The notes beneath the pieces are model-generated. The model was not told where the DNA came from. It worked only from the letters and a program-made list of their open reading frames with translations, and did not search any database. Both the position numbers and the translations under genes were made by a program. From NCBI RefSeq assembly GCF_000973725.1, contig NZ_CP009621.1, positions 2,632,001 through 2,696,000 of the forward strand: a stretch of 64,000 nt of DNA, written 5' to 3'. Below are positions 34,873-43,111 of this stretch, one piece after another. The stretch's first letter is position 1. Each line of letters begins with the position of its first letter. Source of the DNA: Pontibacter korlensis (lineage in GTDB: Bacteria > Bacteroidota > Bacteroidia > Cytophagales > Hymenobacteraceae).

Positions 34873-36536
34873 AGTGCGTTAGGGTTTGGTGGTGTAGGAT
34901 TATCTTTGTTTATGGCTGCAGTTGCTTTTGCATCTTGCCTTTGGGCGCGTTTGGCCAACATTTCGGCTACTAATTGCTGGTAAGCCTTACGCTGTTGCGC
35001 TTTGCCTAGTTTTGTCTCTTCCTCCAACTCTTCAGACAGACCTCTGTACAAGCTGTAGCACATCGACAGCAGAATAAGTGCAAAAGGTAGACCTGTAATG
35101 ATTACTGCTGTTTGCAGGGCCTGCAGCCCCCCGCCAACCAAGAGTACAGCTGCCACGGCACCTTCAGCCACAGCCCAGAACACTCGGATAGCAACCGGCG
35201 AATCTGCTCTACCACCAGATGTTAAGCTATCCACAACCAAGGACCCTGAGTCGGAGGAGGTGATAAAGAAGCCAGTAACCAGGATAATGCCTATGATGGA
35301 CAGAACTGTAGAGAAAGGAAGCTGCTCAAAGAAAACAAACAAGGCTGTTGACATGTCTGTTGCGACGGCCTCGGCAACCGCAGTTTCACCAGCCAACACC
35401 TCGCGCAGCGCCGTGCTTCCGAATGCCGTCATCCATAGGAAAGACAGTAATGAAGGAACAATTAACACTCCGAGTACAAACTCCCGGATAGTGCGGCCTT
35501 TTGAGACACGCGCAATAAATATACCTACAAACGGTGCCCAGGAAATCCACCAGGCCCAGTAGAAAACTGTCCAACCGCCCTGCCAGTTTCTGCTGGAGTA
35601 GGCTTCGTTCCAGAAGGACAGTTGCATAAAGTTGCCGATGTAGGAGCCTGTGTTCTGTACATAGGAGCCAAGTATGAAAACGGTAGGGCCAAGTATCAAA
35701 ACAGCCAGCAATACCACAAGGGCAATGCGAATATTCCACTCACTCAGGATACGAACGCCTTTATCTACTCCGGTAACAACTGAGATAGTAGCTACAGCGG
35801 TAATACCTGCTATCAGCATGATCTGTGTATTCACATCACTGGATATGGTGGGGAATACATGGTTTAGCCCGGCAGCTACCTGTTTCACTCCAAAACCAAG
35901 TGAGGTGGCCAAACCAAAAACTGTCGCTATTACTGCCAATATGTCGATGATGTCACCAATCAGGCCATGGATACGCTCTCCCAGGAATGGGTAAAACACA
36001 GAACGGACTGTTAATGGGAGCTTCCTGCTGTAGGTGAAGTACGCCAGCGATAAGCCTACCAGAGCATAAATTGCCCAGGCATGGAGGCCCCAATGCAGAA
36101 AAGTGTAGTTCATGGCTTGCCTTGCAGCAGCGGGTGTGCCCGGCTCACCAAGCGGTGGTGTCTGGAAGTGGTTAATAGGCTCGGCTATACTCCAGAACAA
36201 CAAGCCTATACCCATACCGGCGCTGAACAGCATGGCAAACCATGCCGAGGTGGTAAACTCAGGCTTAGCTTCTTTGCCGCCTAACCTGATGTTAGCAAAC
36301 TTACCAAAGGCCATGTACAGGCAAAAGGCCACGAAGATGTTTACACTTAATATAAACAACCACCCCATACTGGATGTGATAGCACTTTGTACATCTGCAA
36401 AAAAAGCCTCGGCGCTTTCCTTGAAAATAAGTACTAGGGATATACTTATTATCAATAGGATGATCGAAGTCCAGAATACAGGGCCATTTACCTCCAGTCC
36501 AAGAGATTTCTTTTTATCACTTCTTACTATACTCAT
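34869..36536 (-). CDS. BCCT family betaine/choline/carnitine transporter
   Basis: A 555-residue protein with 12 predicted membrane helices. GMGIGLLFWSIAEPINHF, HWGLHAWAIYALVGLSLAYF and WTVFYWAWWISWAPFVGIFI carry the glycine-rich and tryptophan motifs of the BCCT family (BetP/OpuD/BetT), which import trimethylammonium osmolytes using Na+ or H+. The substrate (betaine, choline or carnitine) cannot be set from sequence alone. The C-terminal tail is long and charged (about residues 500-555), which often senses osmotic strength. It overlaps the Usp gene by 4 bases and follows the porin gene by 19 bases: an osmolyte-uptake operon. Confidence 0.92.
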   Translation of the reverse strand: MSIVRSDKKKSLGLEVNGPVFWTSIILLIISISLVLIFKESAEAFFADVQSAITSSMGWLFILSVNIFVAFCLYMAFGKFANIRLGGKEAKPEFTTSAWFAMLFSAGMGIGLLFWSIAEPINHFQTPPLGEPGTPAAARQAMNYTFLHWGLHAWAIYALVGLSLAYFTYSRKLPLTVRSVFYPFLGERIHGLIGDIIDILAVIATVFGLATSLGFGVKQVAAGLNHVFPTISSDVNTQIMLIAGITAVATISVVTGVDKGVRILSEWNIRIALVVLLAVLILGPTVFILGSYVQNTGSYIGNFMQLSFWNEAYSSRNWQGGWTVFYWAWWISWAPFVGIFIARVSKGRTIREFVLGVLIVPSLLSFLWMTAFGSTALREVLAGETAVAEAVATDMSTALFVFFEQLPFSTVLSIIGIILVTGFFITSSDSGSLVVDSLTSGGRADSPVAIRVFWAVAEGAVAAVLLVGGGLQALQTAVIITGLPFALILLSMCYSLYRGLSEELEEETKLGKAQQRKAYQQLVAEMLAKRAQRQDAKATAAINKDNPTPPNPNAL

Positions 36537-36555
36537 TCAGGCTATATTAAAAGAA

Positions 36556-37728
36556 TCAGAAATAATATCCAAGGTTGATGTTAAAGCGCATGTGCCAGTC
36601 TGTTTCACCGGGCGTACCTGCAGCAAGGGCGTTTGTCCATTCCGGGCCTAGCCATGGGTGGTTGTATCCAAAGGCTGCGTCTGTATAAATATACATGGGG
36701 CCTGCTGTCCATAAGGCTCCCAGCACGTTCATGTGAGCGTTTTCAAAACCACTTACGCGCTTGTTATAGTAACCGTAGTTGTTGTAGATATCTATACCCT
36801 GCAGCAGCTTTGTACTAACCGGAATGTGGTAGGAAACACCTGCGGTGTAAACTTCCCCTTTATTCGCCACATTGTAATTGGCTCCGTAGGCACCCATTTC
36901 CACAAAATCAAGCTCAGCTCCGGCGGCATACTTCGGGTTAAAGTGGTAAAGCATGGCCTGCAGTTTTACGTTCCAGGGGCTGTGATCGGCTTTATATTCA
37001 TAATGTACTGCTCCGGCGTAGCGGGTGCCGTTTCGCTCGGTGTTGAGGTTGTAAAGCAAGCCGCCCTGCAGCGAGACGCCGAGTTCGTGCGCCAGACTAT
37101 CACCTAATCGCCGTACCACTTTAAAGTCAAGCTGGTTGTTCTCCTTGTTGCGCCCGGTAACATCATAGGAGTAGCGGTTAGGACTTGGGTCCGTTAGCGC
37201 AAACACAAACTCCTCGGCACTTTTATAATAAGCCGCCTGCCACTGCCATAGGCCTGTGTCGTGTATGTACTTTACGCCCATGTCGTGGTCATCCTCAAAA
37301 CCAATATAATAGGTCATGTTAAAGAACCAGTTGTTGGAGTTATACTGCTGGATGCCGAACGGCACCTGGTTAAGGCCAACCTGTAGTTGCGATTGGTCCG
37401 AGAAATCGTACTGAAACCAGGCCTGTTTTAAAAAGGAGCCGCCAAAGGCTTGGGAATAGTGTCGGAATTCTGCGTTCAACTTGATGCCTTTATACTCGGC
37501 TTCAGCGTTCAAACGGAACACGTCGAAGCCAAAATCCCCACCACGTTCTAACTGATCATCTTTCCAAGTGGAGAGGTTGTAGTTAAAACGAACAGCGCCT
37601 CCTAATTTAAGGTACGGTTTGTCCTCAGGCTTCTCTTCAGGGTACTGCGCATGGCAAACTGTACTGAAGAGGAGAAGGAGGGGCAGGAAAAATAAAATCC
37701 GATGTAGTAAAGTTGTTTTCAATTGCAC
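36556..37728 (-). CDS. Outer membrane porin, phosphate-selective-porin-like
   Basis: A 390-residue protein with a signal peptide ending at CHAQ. The mature part is full of aromatic, alternating beta strands (KLGGAVRFNYNLSTW, FRLNAEAEYKGIKLNAEFRH, AYGANYNVANKGEVYTAGVSYHIP) and ends in MRFNINLGYYF, a terminal Phe strand typical for OMP insertion. The pattern resembles the OprO/OprP-like porin clan. It is the first gene of a three-gene minus-strand operon with the BCCT transporter and Usp, suggesting an outer-membrane entry route for the same osmolytes. That link is inferred from synteny. Confidence 0.85.
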   Translation of the reverse strand: MQLKTTLLHRILFFLPLLLLFSTVCHAQYPEEKPEDKPYLKLGGAVRFNYNLSTWKDDQLERGGDFGFDVFRLNAEAEYKGIKLNAEFRHYSQAFGGSFLKQAWFQYDFSDQSQLQVGLNQVPFGIQQYNSNNWFFNMTYYIGFEDDHDMGVKYIHDTGLWQWQAAYYKSAEEFVFALTDPSPNRYSYDVTGRNKENNQLDFKVVRRLGDSLAHELGVSLQGGLLYNLNTERNGTRYAGAVHYEYKADHSPWNVKLQAMLYHFNPKYAAGAELDFVEMGAYGANYNVANKGEVYTAGVSYHIPVSTKLLQGIDIYNNYGYYNKRVSGFENAHMNVLGALWTAGPMYIYTDAAFGYNHPWLGPEWTNALAAGTPGETDWHMRFNINLGYYF

Positions 37729-37855
37729 CTAGTGTTAAAGTATAATATTGCACTACATAAATGACGAAGTGAGACAGTAAAGGTTACTGAAGGTTAGGCT
37801 ATGGGGGTGTATGACGTTTTTAAACAAGCAGACAAGCCTGGAAAAATAGCAGCAA

Positions 37856-37899
37856 AAACAAAAAGCCCCACAGGCATTTACCTGCAGGGCTTTTTGTTT
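37856..37899. terminator. Rho-independent terminator downstream of the M3 peptidase gene
   Basis: 13-bp arms AAACAAAAAGCCC (37856-37868) and GGGCTTTTTGTTT (37887-37899) with an inner CAGG/CCTG pair. It reads as a terminator on either strand; the M3 peptidase gene ends just above it on the minus strand. Confidence 0.88.
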
Positions 37900-37953
37900 T
37901 ACAGTTTATACTTGCTGCTTAAAATATACGCATAAGCTGCTCGTCGGGGTATA

Positions 37954-40155
37954 CTATTTCTTGGACTGAGGTCCTGGTACCGGGAAACCACGGTCACGCA
38001 TTAAGGCATCGATCTTAGCATCGCGTCCACGGAACTGGCGGTATGCATCTGCCGGATCCATAGAGTTGCGTGGTGCAAACAGGTACTTCACCAGCTTAGC
38101 AGCTACCTCAGGATCATAGAACCCACCTGGTGCCTCAGCAAAAGCCTCAGCTGCATCAGAGGTCAGCACGTCAGCCCACAGGTATCCGTAATAACCAGTT
38201 GCATAGCCTTCACCAGAGAACACGTGTCCGAAATGAGGTGAGCGGTGGCGCATCACAATCTCCTTCGGCATACCTAGTTTAGATAGTGTTTCACGCTCAA
38301 ATTTGTCCGGATCCAAACCGTTTGGATCAGCCAAGTGGAAGTGCATGTCCATCAGGGCAGAAGCAAGGAATTCGGTAGTGGCAAAACCTTGGTTGAAGGT
38401 AGAAGCTTTCTTGATTTTCGCCACCAGCTCCTTCGGCATCGGCTCACCAGTTTTGTAGTGCTTCAGGTAATTGTTAATCACCTTGTCAGTAGCCAACCAG
38501 CGCTCCAGCAACTGAGACTGGAACTCAGTATAGTCACGCACGCCGCTGTTCAGCGTAGGGTACTTCACGTTGGATGCCAGGAAGTGCAGTGCATGTCCGA
38601 ACTCGTGGAAGAATGTTTCTGCATCATCCCATGAAACCAACACCGGCTCACCTGGAGCAGGCTTCACAAAGTTGGAGTTGTTAGACGACAGAACTGTCTC
38701 CTTGCCATCGAAAGTAGTGTGGGCGCGGTAAGTTGTAGCCCATGCACCAGAACGCTTGCCCTGACGTGCAAATGGATCCAGGTACCACAGACCAATATGT
38801 TCACCAGTGGTTTTATCTGTTACTTCCCATACTTTCACATCCTCGTGGAATACAGGCACAGAACCCTCTGGTACTGGCGTGAACTTGAAGTTGAAGAGCT
38901 CTCCAGCTGTAAAGAAGATAGCGTCCGTCAGGTTACCTAGTTCAAGGTACTGCTTCACCTCGTCAGAGTTCAGATCATACTTCTGCTGACGTACTTTCTC
39001 AGCATAGTAACGGTAGTCCCAAGGCTCAATCGTAATCTTGGTTTTGCTGGTCTTGTTAGCAACTTTCTGCATATCGGCTACCTCTTCCTTCACGCGGGCC
39101 AGGGCAGCAGGCCAAACGGCTTGCATCAGCTCCATAGCTGCTTCAGGAGTTTTGGCCATGCGGTTTTGCAGGCGCCACTGTGCATAGTTGTCATAGCCCA
39201 TCAGCTTCACGCGCTCGTTGCGCAGCTTCAGGATCTTGGTGATGTTTTCGTTGTTGTCGTTCTCATCACCGTTGTCGGCACGTGAATAGTAGTTTTTCCA
39301 AACCTTCTCACGCAGCGCACGCTCATCAGAATAAGTCAGGAACTGGTCCATAGACGAGCGGGTGTTCGTAACAGCATACTTGCCTTCCTGTCCGCGGTCA
39401 GCTGCTGCTTTGGCCGCTGCCTTCACGAAAGACTCCGGCAGGCCGCCCAGCTGGTCTTTGGTAAGGTAAACTACATACTTCTCTTCGTCGGCCAGAATAT
39501 TGTTAGAGAACGAAGTATAAAGTGACGAAAGCTCTTTATTGATCTCAGCATAACGCTGCTTTTTCTCCGGGCTCAGGTCAGCGCCTTCCATGGCGAAGCC
39601 TTCGTACACGAGCTGCACCACGCGCTGCTGATCAGCAGGAAGCGGGTTCTTTTGAGCGTTTTCGTAAACAGTTTTGATGCGCTGGAACAGCTTTTCGTTT
39701 TGTGAGATCTTAGAGTTGAACTCAGAGATTTTAGGAGCCAACTCTGCCTGAATCTCTCTAAACGCTGGTGTAGACACATTGCTGCTCCAGATGCCGTAGT
39801 ACGTGAACACGCGGTTCAGCTCCTTGCCAGCTCTTTCCATCGCCTCGATGGTGTTTACAAAAGTGGCAGGTTCAGTTTTATTGGCGATCGCCTCAATTTC
39901 AGCCAGGTTAAGAGCCATTGCTTTCTCCATGGCTGGCTTCAGGTCGGCCAGGTTCATCTTATCAAAAGCAGGAACGCCGCCATACGGCCCGGTCCACTCT
40001 TTCAATAGCGGGTTGGTTTCGGTCTGAGGTTGCTCCATTGCCGTAGTCGTTTGCTGTGAGCCCTGTTGCTTTTGCACAGAGGTGCAGCTTGCTAAAGCCA
40101 GCAGGGCAACTAAGCCCGATTTCTTACCGGCTGTTATAATCTGATTATGCATCAT
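37954..40155 (-). CDS. M3 family metallopeptidase, peptidyl-dipeptidase-type lipoprotein
   Basis: A 733-residue zinc peptidase. The zinc site DDAETFFHEFGHALHFL (HExxH, about residues 515-523) and the following EFQSQLLERWL (third ligand Glu) and HMDFHLAD-like segments are those of the M3A family (Dcp/oligopeptidase A). The N-terminus has a lipoprotein-like signal (GLVALLALASC; lipobox LASC), so it should sit in the periplasm or at a membrane rather than in the cytosol, like many Bacteroidota M3 enzymes. It likely degrades short peptides. A promoter-like TAGTTTTG on the minus strand (40189-40182) lies upstream. Confidence 0.92.
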   Translation of the reverse strand: MMHNQIITAGKKSGLVALLALASCTSVQKQQGSQQTTTAMEQPQTETNPLLKEWTGPYGGVPAFDKMNLADLKPAMEKAMALNLAEIEAIANKTEPATFVNTIEAMERAGKELNRVFTYYGIWSSNVSTPAFREIQAELAPKISEFNSKISQNEKLFQRIKTVYENAQKNPLPADQQRVVQLVYEGFAMEGADLSPEKKQRYAEINKELSSLYTSFSNNILADEEKYVVYLTKDQLGGLPESFVKAAAKAAADRGQEGKYAVTNTRSSMDQFLTYSDERALREKVWKNYYSRADNGDENDNNENITKILKLRNERVKLMGYDNYAQWRLQNRMAKTPEAAMELMQAVWPAALARVKEEVADMQKVANKTSKTKITIEPWDYRYYAEKVRQQKYDLNSDEVKQYLELGNLTDAIFFTAGELFNFKFTPVPEGSVPVFHEDVKVWEVTDKTTGEHIGLWYLDPFARQGKRSGAWATTYRAHTTFDGKETVLSSNNSNFVKPAPGEPVLVSWDDAETFFHEFGHALHFLASNVKYPTLNSGVRDYTEFQSQLLERWLATDKVINNYLKHYKTGEPMPKELVAKIKKASTFNQGFATTEFLASALMDMHFHLADPNGLDPDKFERETLSKLGMPKEIVMRHRSPHFGHVFSGEGYATGYYGYLWADVLTSDAAEAFAEAPGGFYDPEVAAKLVKYLFAPRNSMDPADAYRQFRGRDAKIDALMRDRGFPVPGPQSKK

Positions 40156-40181
40156 TTTAAAGTGGGTGAATTAGGTAGTTG

Positions 40182-40189
40182 CAAAACTA
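40182..40189 (-). promoter_or_regulatory. Probable -7 promoter element for the M3 peptidase gene
   Basis: On the minus strand TAGTTTTG fits TAnnTTTG, 27 bases before the start codon. No clear -33 element. Confidence 0.45.
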
Positions 40190-40316
40190 TTGCACAAGTT
40201 ACTAAAAATAATGGAGATTAGTTTTTAGGCCTACAAAGAAAGGGTTTGAGCAGGGCCGCTAAGAAAGTATTCTTAAAGTAGTTGCTATTGTAACACAGAA
40301 TCTATTATTTAGGTCC

Positions 40317-40400
40317 ATGATTAAGATGAACAGCAATAACCTATACTACTATTATTACTGCATAAGCCTCTCACGGGATTTAGGTACAGGCTGTTGTTGA
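40317..40400 (+). CDS. Tyrosine-rich leader peptide of the tyrA attenuator
   Basis: ATG at 40317 reads 27 codons to TGA at 40398-40400. The peptide contains NNLYYYYYCIS, five consecutive Tyr codons (TAC TAC TAT TAT TAC, 40344-40358). A second in-frame ATG lies at 40326. The stop codon is 24 bases before a terminator hairpin, and the next gene is tyrA, the tyrosine-forming branch. This is the classic layout of an amino-acid attenuation leader: ribosome stalling at Tyr codons when tyrosyl-tRNA is short would favour the antiterminator. It is too short to be found by ordinary gene callers. Confidence 0.85.
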   Translation: MIKMNSNNLYYYYYCISLSRDLGTGCC

Positions 40401-40432
40401 CTTTACATGATACTGATACCTTTTAAGTCCCG
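40374..40432 (+). promoter_or_regulatory. Antiterminator pairing of the tyrA attenuator
   Basis: CGGGATTTA (40374-40382) pairs with TAAGTCCCG (40424-40432): eight Watson-Crick pairs and one G-U. The helix can extend by GGTA (40383-40386) with TACC (40417-40420), leaving a 3-base bulge. It uses the 5' arm of the terminator, so both structures exclude each other. The 5' arm lies 16-24 bases after the Tyr codons, just beyond a ribosome stalled on them. Confidence 0.72.
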
Positions 40433-40453
40433 GCTTGCCGGGACTTTTTGTTT
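40425..40453 (+). terminator. Attenuator terminator before tyrA
   Basis: AAGTCCCGG (40425-40433) and CCGGGACTT (40438-40446) form a 9-bp stem with loop CTTG, followed by TTTGTTT. It lies 24 bases after the leader stop codon and 105 bases before tyrA. Confidence 0.92.
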
Positions 40454-40557
40454 ATAACTGATTTAACTCAACTAGTGCAGGATGTAAGTGTCCCAGCGTC
40501 GCCAAGTACCGGATGCCGGAATTGCACTAGTATACTCAACTAACACAGAAGCATTCT

Positions 40558-41415
40558 ATGAAAGTAATAACCATAATTGGATTGGGTTTGATAGGTGGCT
40601 CAGTTGCCCGCGACCTGCGAAGAACGGGCTTTGCCTCAAGTATAATAGGAGTGGAGCAAAGCTCGCAGCATGCAGCTACTGCTCTACAACTAGGGCTTGT
40701 AGAAGAAGTACTTCCGCTGCAAGAGGCAGTAGCACAGTCTGATGTAGTGGTACTGGCCATACCTGTTAATGCCATTGCTACTATGCTGCAGCCCGTGTTA
40801 AGCCTGTTGCCTGAGAAAGCTATACTTATAGATTTTGGCTCAACAAAAGGCTTGCTTTGTGAGCAAGTTCGAAACCATGCAAAGCGACAGCAATATGTAG
40901 CTGCACACCCCATTGCAGGAACGGAGAACTCAGGGCCTACGGCAGCCTTGGAAGGCTTGTATGCCGGAAAGACTAACATTGTCTGTGAACGTGAGTTATC
41001 ATCTGATGCTGCCATGGCTGTTGCAATGGAACTGTTTGAGGCGCTTGGCCTGCAAACTGTTTTCATGGACCCTGAAGCGCACGACAAGCATCTTGCTTAC
41101 ATTTCGCACCTTTCGCACATTAGCTCTTTTGTGCTAAGTATGACAGTACTGAATGTTGAGAAGGAGGAAAAGGATATTTTCGCCCTTGCCGGCAGTGGTT
41201 TTGCCTCAACAGTGCGCCTTGCTAAAAGCTCACCAGCCATGTGGGCTCCAATTTTTGAGCAAAACAGCACTTATCTAAATAATGCACTGGAAGAGTACAT
41301 CACATTACTTAAAGACTTCCAGCAGCATTTACATAACCGTAATTCTGATAAGCTCTGTAAGATGATGGAGGAGGCTAATAAAATAAGACCTGTATTAGAA
41401 GGTAAGAGTCAGTAA
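40558..41415 (+). CDS. tyrA: Prephenate dehydrogenase
   Basis: A 285-residue enzyme. The Rossmann motif IIGLGLIGGSVARDLR (GxGxxG, residues 6-21), the segment LIDFGSTKGLL and AAHPIAGTENSGP (His of the catalytic pair) with DKHLAYISHLSHISSF are diagnostic of TyrA. No chorismate mutase or ACT domain is attached, so this is the single-domain form that converts prephenate to 4-hydroxyphenylpyruvate with NAD+ and CO2 release. Unlike in many Bacteroidota it is not embedded in a pheA/aroF cluster. It is preceded by a Tyr-coded leader peptide and attenuator, matching feedback by its end product. Confidence 0.94.
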   Translation: MKVITIIGLGLIGGSVARDLRRTGFASSIIGVEQSSQHAATALQLGLVEEVLPLQEAVAQSDVVVLAIPVNAIATMLQPVLSLLPEKAILIDFGSTKGLLCEQVRNHAKRQQYVAAHPIAGTENSGPTAALEGLYAGKTNIVCERELSSDAAMAVAMELFEALGLQTVFMDPEAHDKHLAYISHLSHISSFVLSMTVLNVEKEEKDIFALAGSGFASTVRLAKSSPAMWAPIFEQNSTYLNNALEEYITLLKDFQQHLHNRNSDKLCKMMEEANKIRPVLEGKSQ

Positions 41416-41603
41416 AACTGTTTAGATAAAAATAAAGGAAGTATAAATATCCCTTTCATGAGGTTCAAGGATATTCCATTTAATGCGATAGTGCTCTTGT
41501 GCTTCCAGAGTTTAGATTTACACCATCTTTCTGGAGTTATAAAGTTGTGTAATCTGCTTTAAGGCAAACTTTTAAGAAATTCATGTACCTACTTGTAATT
41601 TAA

Positions 41604-41611
41604 TAATTTTG
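41604..41611 (+). promoter_or_regulatory. Possible -7 promoter element
   Basis: TAATTTTG fits TAnnTTTG, 64 bases before the next gene. No clear -33 element is seen at the expected distance. Confidence 0.4.
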
Positions 41612-41674
41612 ATGCAAATTGCATCGGCAGAGGACATTGTAAGCCTAAGCCTGTAGGTGAATAATTATAGTTGA

Positions 41675-42103
41675 ATGGAAATCGCGTCTGAAGAAGTCTT
41701 TCAGAACAGTTTTGTAAGGGTGCTGTATAATAAGGCGGCTTCATTACTCATCATAAAATGGACCCGCCAGATAGACCTGGAGGAAAGAAAAGAAGGTTTT
41801 TCATGGGCGCTGGACTTTTCTATTAGCCAAAGTGTAAAGTATTGGTTAATAGATGATGAGGAAATTTTTATCATCACATCGCAGGAGCAAGAGTGGGTTG
41901 AAGGCCCCTGGACAGAACTGGTGGCCACTTCCGGAATACTGAAAATAGCTGTGTGCCTGCAGGACCATTACAACAGCTTGGCAACGCTCACTGATTTCAC
42001 CCGAAGAGCAAAGGACAATTATCTCCGCCACGGTGTAACACAGCACGAGGTTTTCATGGATGTACAAACTGCCTTGGAGTGGCTCCTGACAAAAGAAGAG
42101 TAG
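41675..42103 (+). CDS. Hypothetical soluble protein
   Basis: A 142-residue protein, mixed alpha/beta in pattern, without signal peptide or membrane helix. It has a run of regular beta-type segments (VRVLYNKAASLLIIKWTR, VKYWLIDDEEIFIITSQE) followed by a helical half (LATLTDFTRRAKDNYL). I see a loose similarity in shape to small STAS/SpoIIAA-like proteins of Cytophagales, but no specific motif. A TAATTTTG promoter-like element precedes it. The next two small genes on the same strand are also unknown; common regulation is possible. Confidence 0.72.
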   Translation: MEIASEEVFQNSFVRVLYNKAASLLIIKWTRQIDLEERKEGFSWALDFSISQSVKYWLIDDEEIFIITSQEQEWVEGPWTELVATSGILKIAVCLQDHYNSLATLTDFTRRAKDNYLRHGVTQHEVFMDVQTALEWLLTKEE

Positions 42104-42275
42104 CGCTCTGTCTGTCTTTGCGTAGGTAGTCAACTTAAATCACAGCAACATTTCTCCTTTCGAATTAATTGTGCCAGCCTTGTCAGCTGTGGCAGCAGCA
42201 AATTAACCCTGGTATAGCTATACTAAACAATAGAAACTTGCGTAGAATATATTGTATCATCAGCAAGTTTCAGCC

Positions 42276-42530
42276 ATGTATACTACTGTATTCAAATTTG
42301 AGGAAGGGAGCGCTTTTGTTAAGAACAAACGACCTGTTGGCCTAGAGATCAAAAACAGGCTATTGTGGCAGGCTGTTCGTCTCTCTAGAACAGGTAAAAA
42401 TGTTTTTAAAGAAGGCTTGGTTATCTATACACCTATTCCTTCATATTTAGAAGGCCCTACCACATTAGAGGTATACTGGGATTTTAAAAGTCCTGAGGAG
42501 TACTACAGTGGCATGAAAAATGCTTCTTAG
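42276..42530 (+). CDS. Small hypothetical protein
   Basis: An 84-residue protein starting at ATG 42276 (an upstream start would add eight weak residues). It is soluble, with a basic centre (KNKRPVGLEIKNRLLWQAVR) and a hydrophobic C-terminal half (TTLEVYWDF). No family is recognised. It sits between two other small unknown genes, all on the plus strand. Confidence 0.6.
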   Translation: MYTTVFKFEEGSAFVKNKRPVGLEIKNRLLWQAVRLSRTGKNVFKEGLVIYTPIPSYLEGPTTLEVYWDFKSPEEYYSGMKNAS

Positions 42531-42592
42531 TATAGTATAACAAAGCCTGTATAAGCAATTTCTTTTTCCGTTTGTCCTCGTATACCATCTAC

Positions 42593-42844
42593 ATGAACCT
42601 CAACCTATTTAACACCCACTCCCTTGCCGGAAGATTGGAAATAATTGTTGCGCATGGGAATTTTATCGCCTATCGTGGTAGAAGAGGCTACCGGATTGAG
42701 CTATACGACCTAGGCAGCTTTTTTGCTGAGATCTGGTATAACCCAGAAAATAACTACATAAGTTTAGTAAGAGGATTCAAAAGTAAGAAGGCGCTCGAGC
42801 CTTACATTAACCAGATTAACCTGATGGAGATGTTCGACTGGTAG
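42593..42844 (+). CDS. Small hypothetical protein
   Basis: An 83-residue protein starting at ATG 42593. Its sequence (LAGRLEIIVAHGNFIAYRGR, YDLGSFFAEIWYNPE) suggests a small beta-rich fold, and the aromatic/acidic pattern is even along its length. No family is recognised. A terminator (42918-42952) follows 74 bases downstream. Confidence 0.6.
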   Translation: MNLNLFNTHSLAGRLEIIVAHGNFIAYRGRRGYRIELYDLGSFFAEIWYNPENNYISLVRGFKSKKALEPYINQINLMEMFDW

Positions 42845-42917
42845 AGACTCTGATTCCAAAGCCTGCTACACTTTCAGCATTGATACCTTTTACACCCAAC
42901 TAAAGAAGATATACTCT

Positions 42918-42952
42918 AAAGCCTTGCAGCCACAAAAATGCAGGGCTTTTTT
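42918..42952 (+). terminator. Rho-independent terminator
   Basis: AAAGCCTTGCA (42918-42928) pairs with TGCAGGGCTTT (42939-42949), one G-U pair, followed by TTT. It precedes the signalling operon. Confidence 0.85.
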
Positions 42953-43111
42953 ATGCGCGAAACAAACCAAAATGAACAGTCTGAGGTACTCTAGGCAACC
43001 TATCGTAGTTGCACCTCAACATTGCAACAGCTTAATGTTGATTAGTAAACCAATGTATGTTTTTTTAATTTGCGATTTGAAGACCCTTTAGTTGGAACTT
43101 AAGCTCATTTA

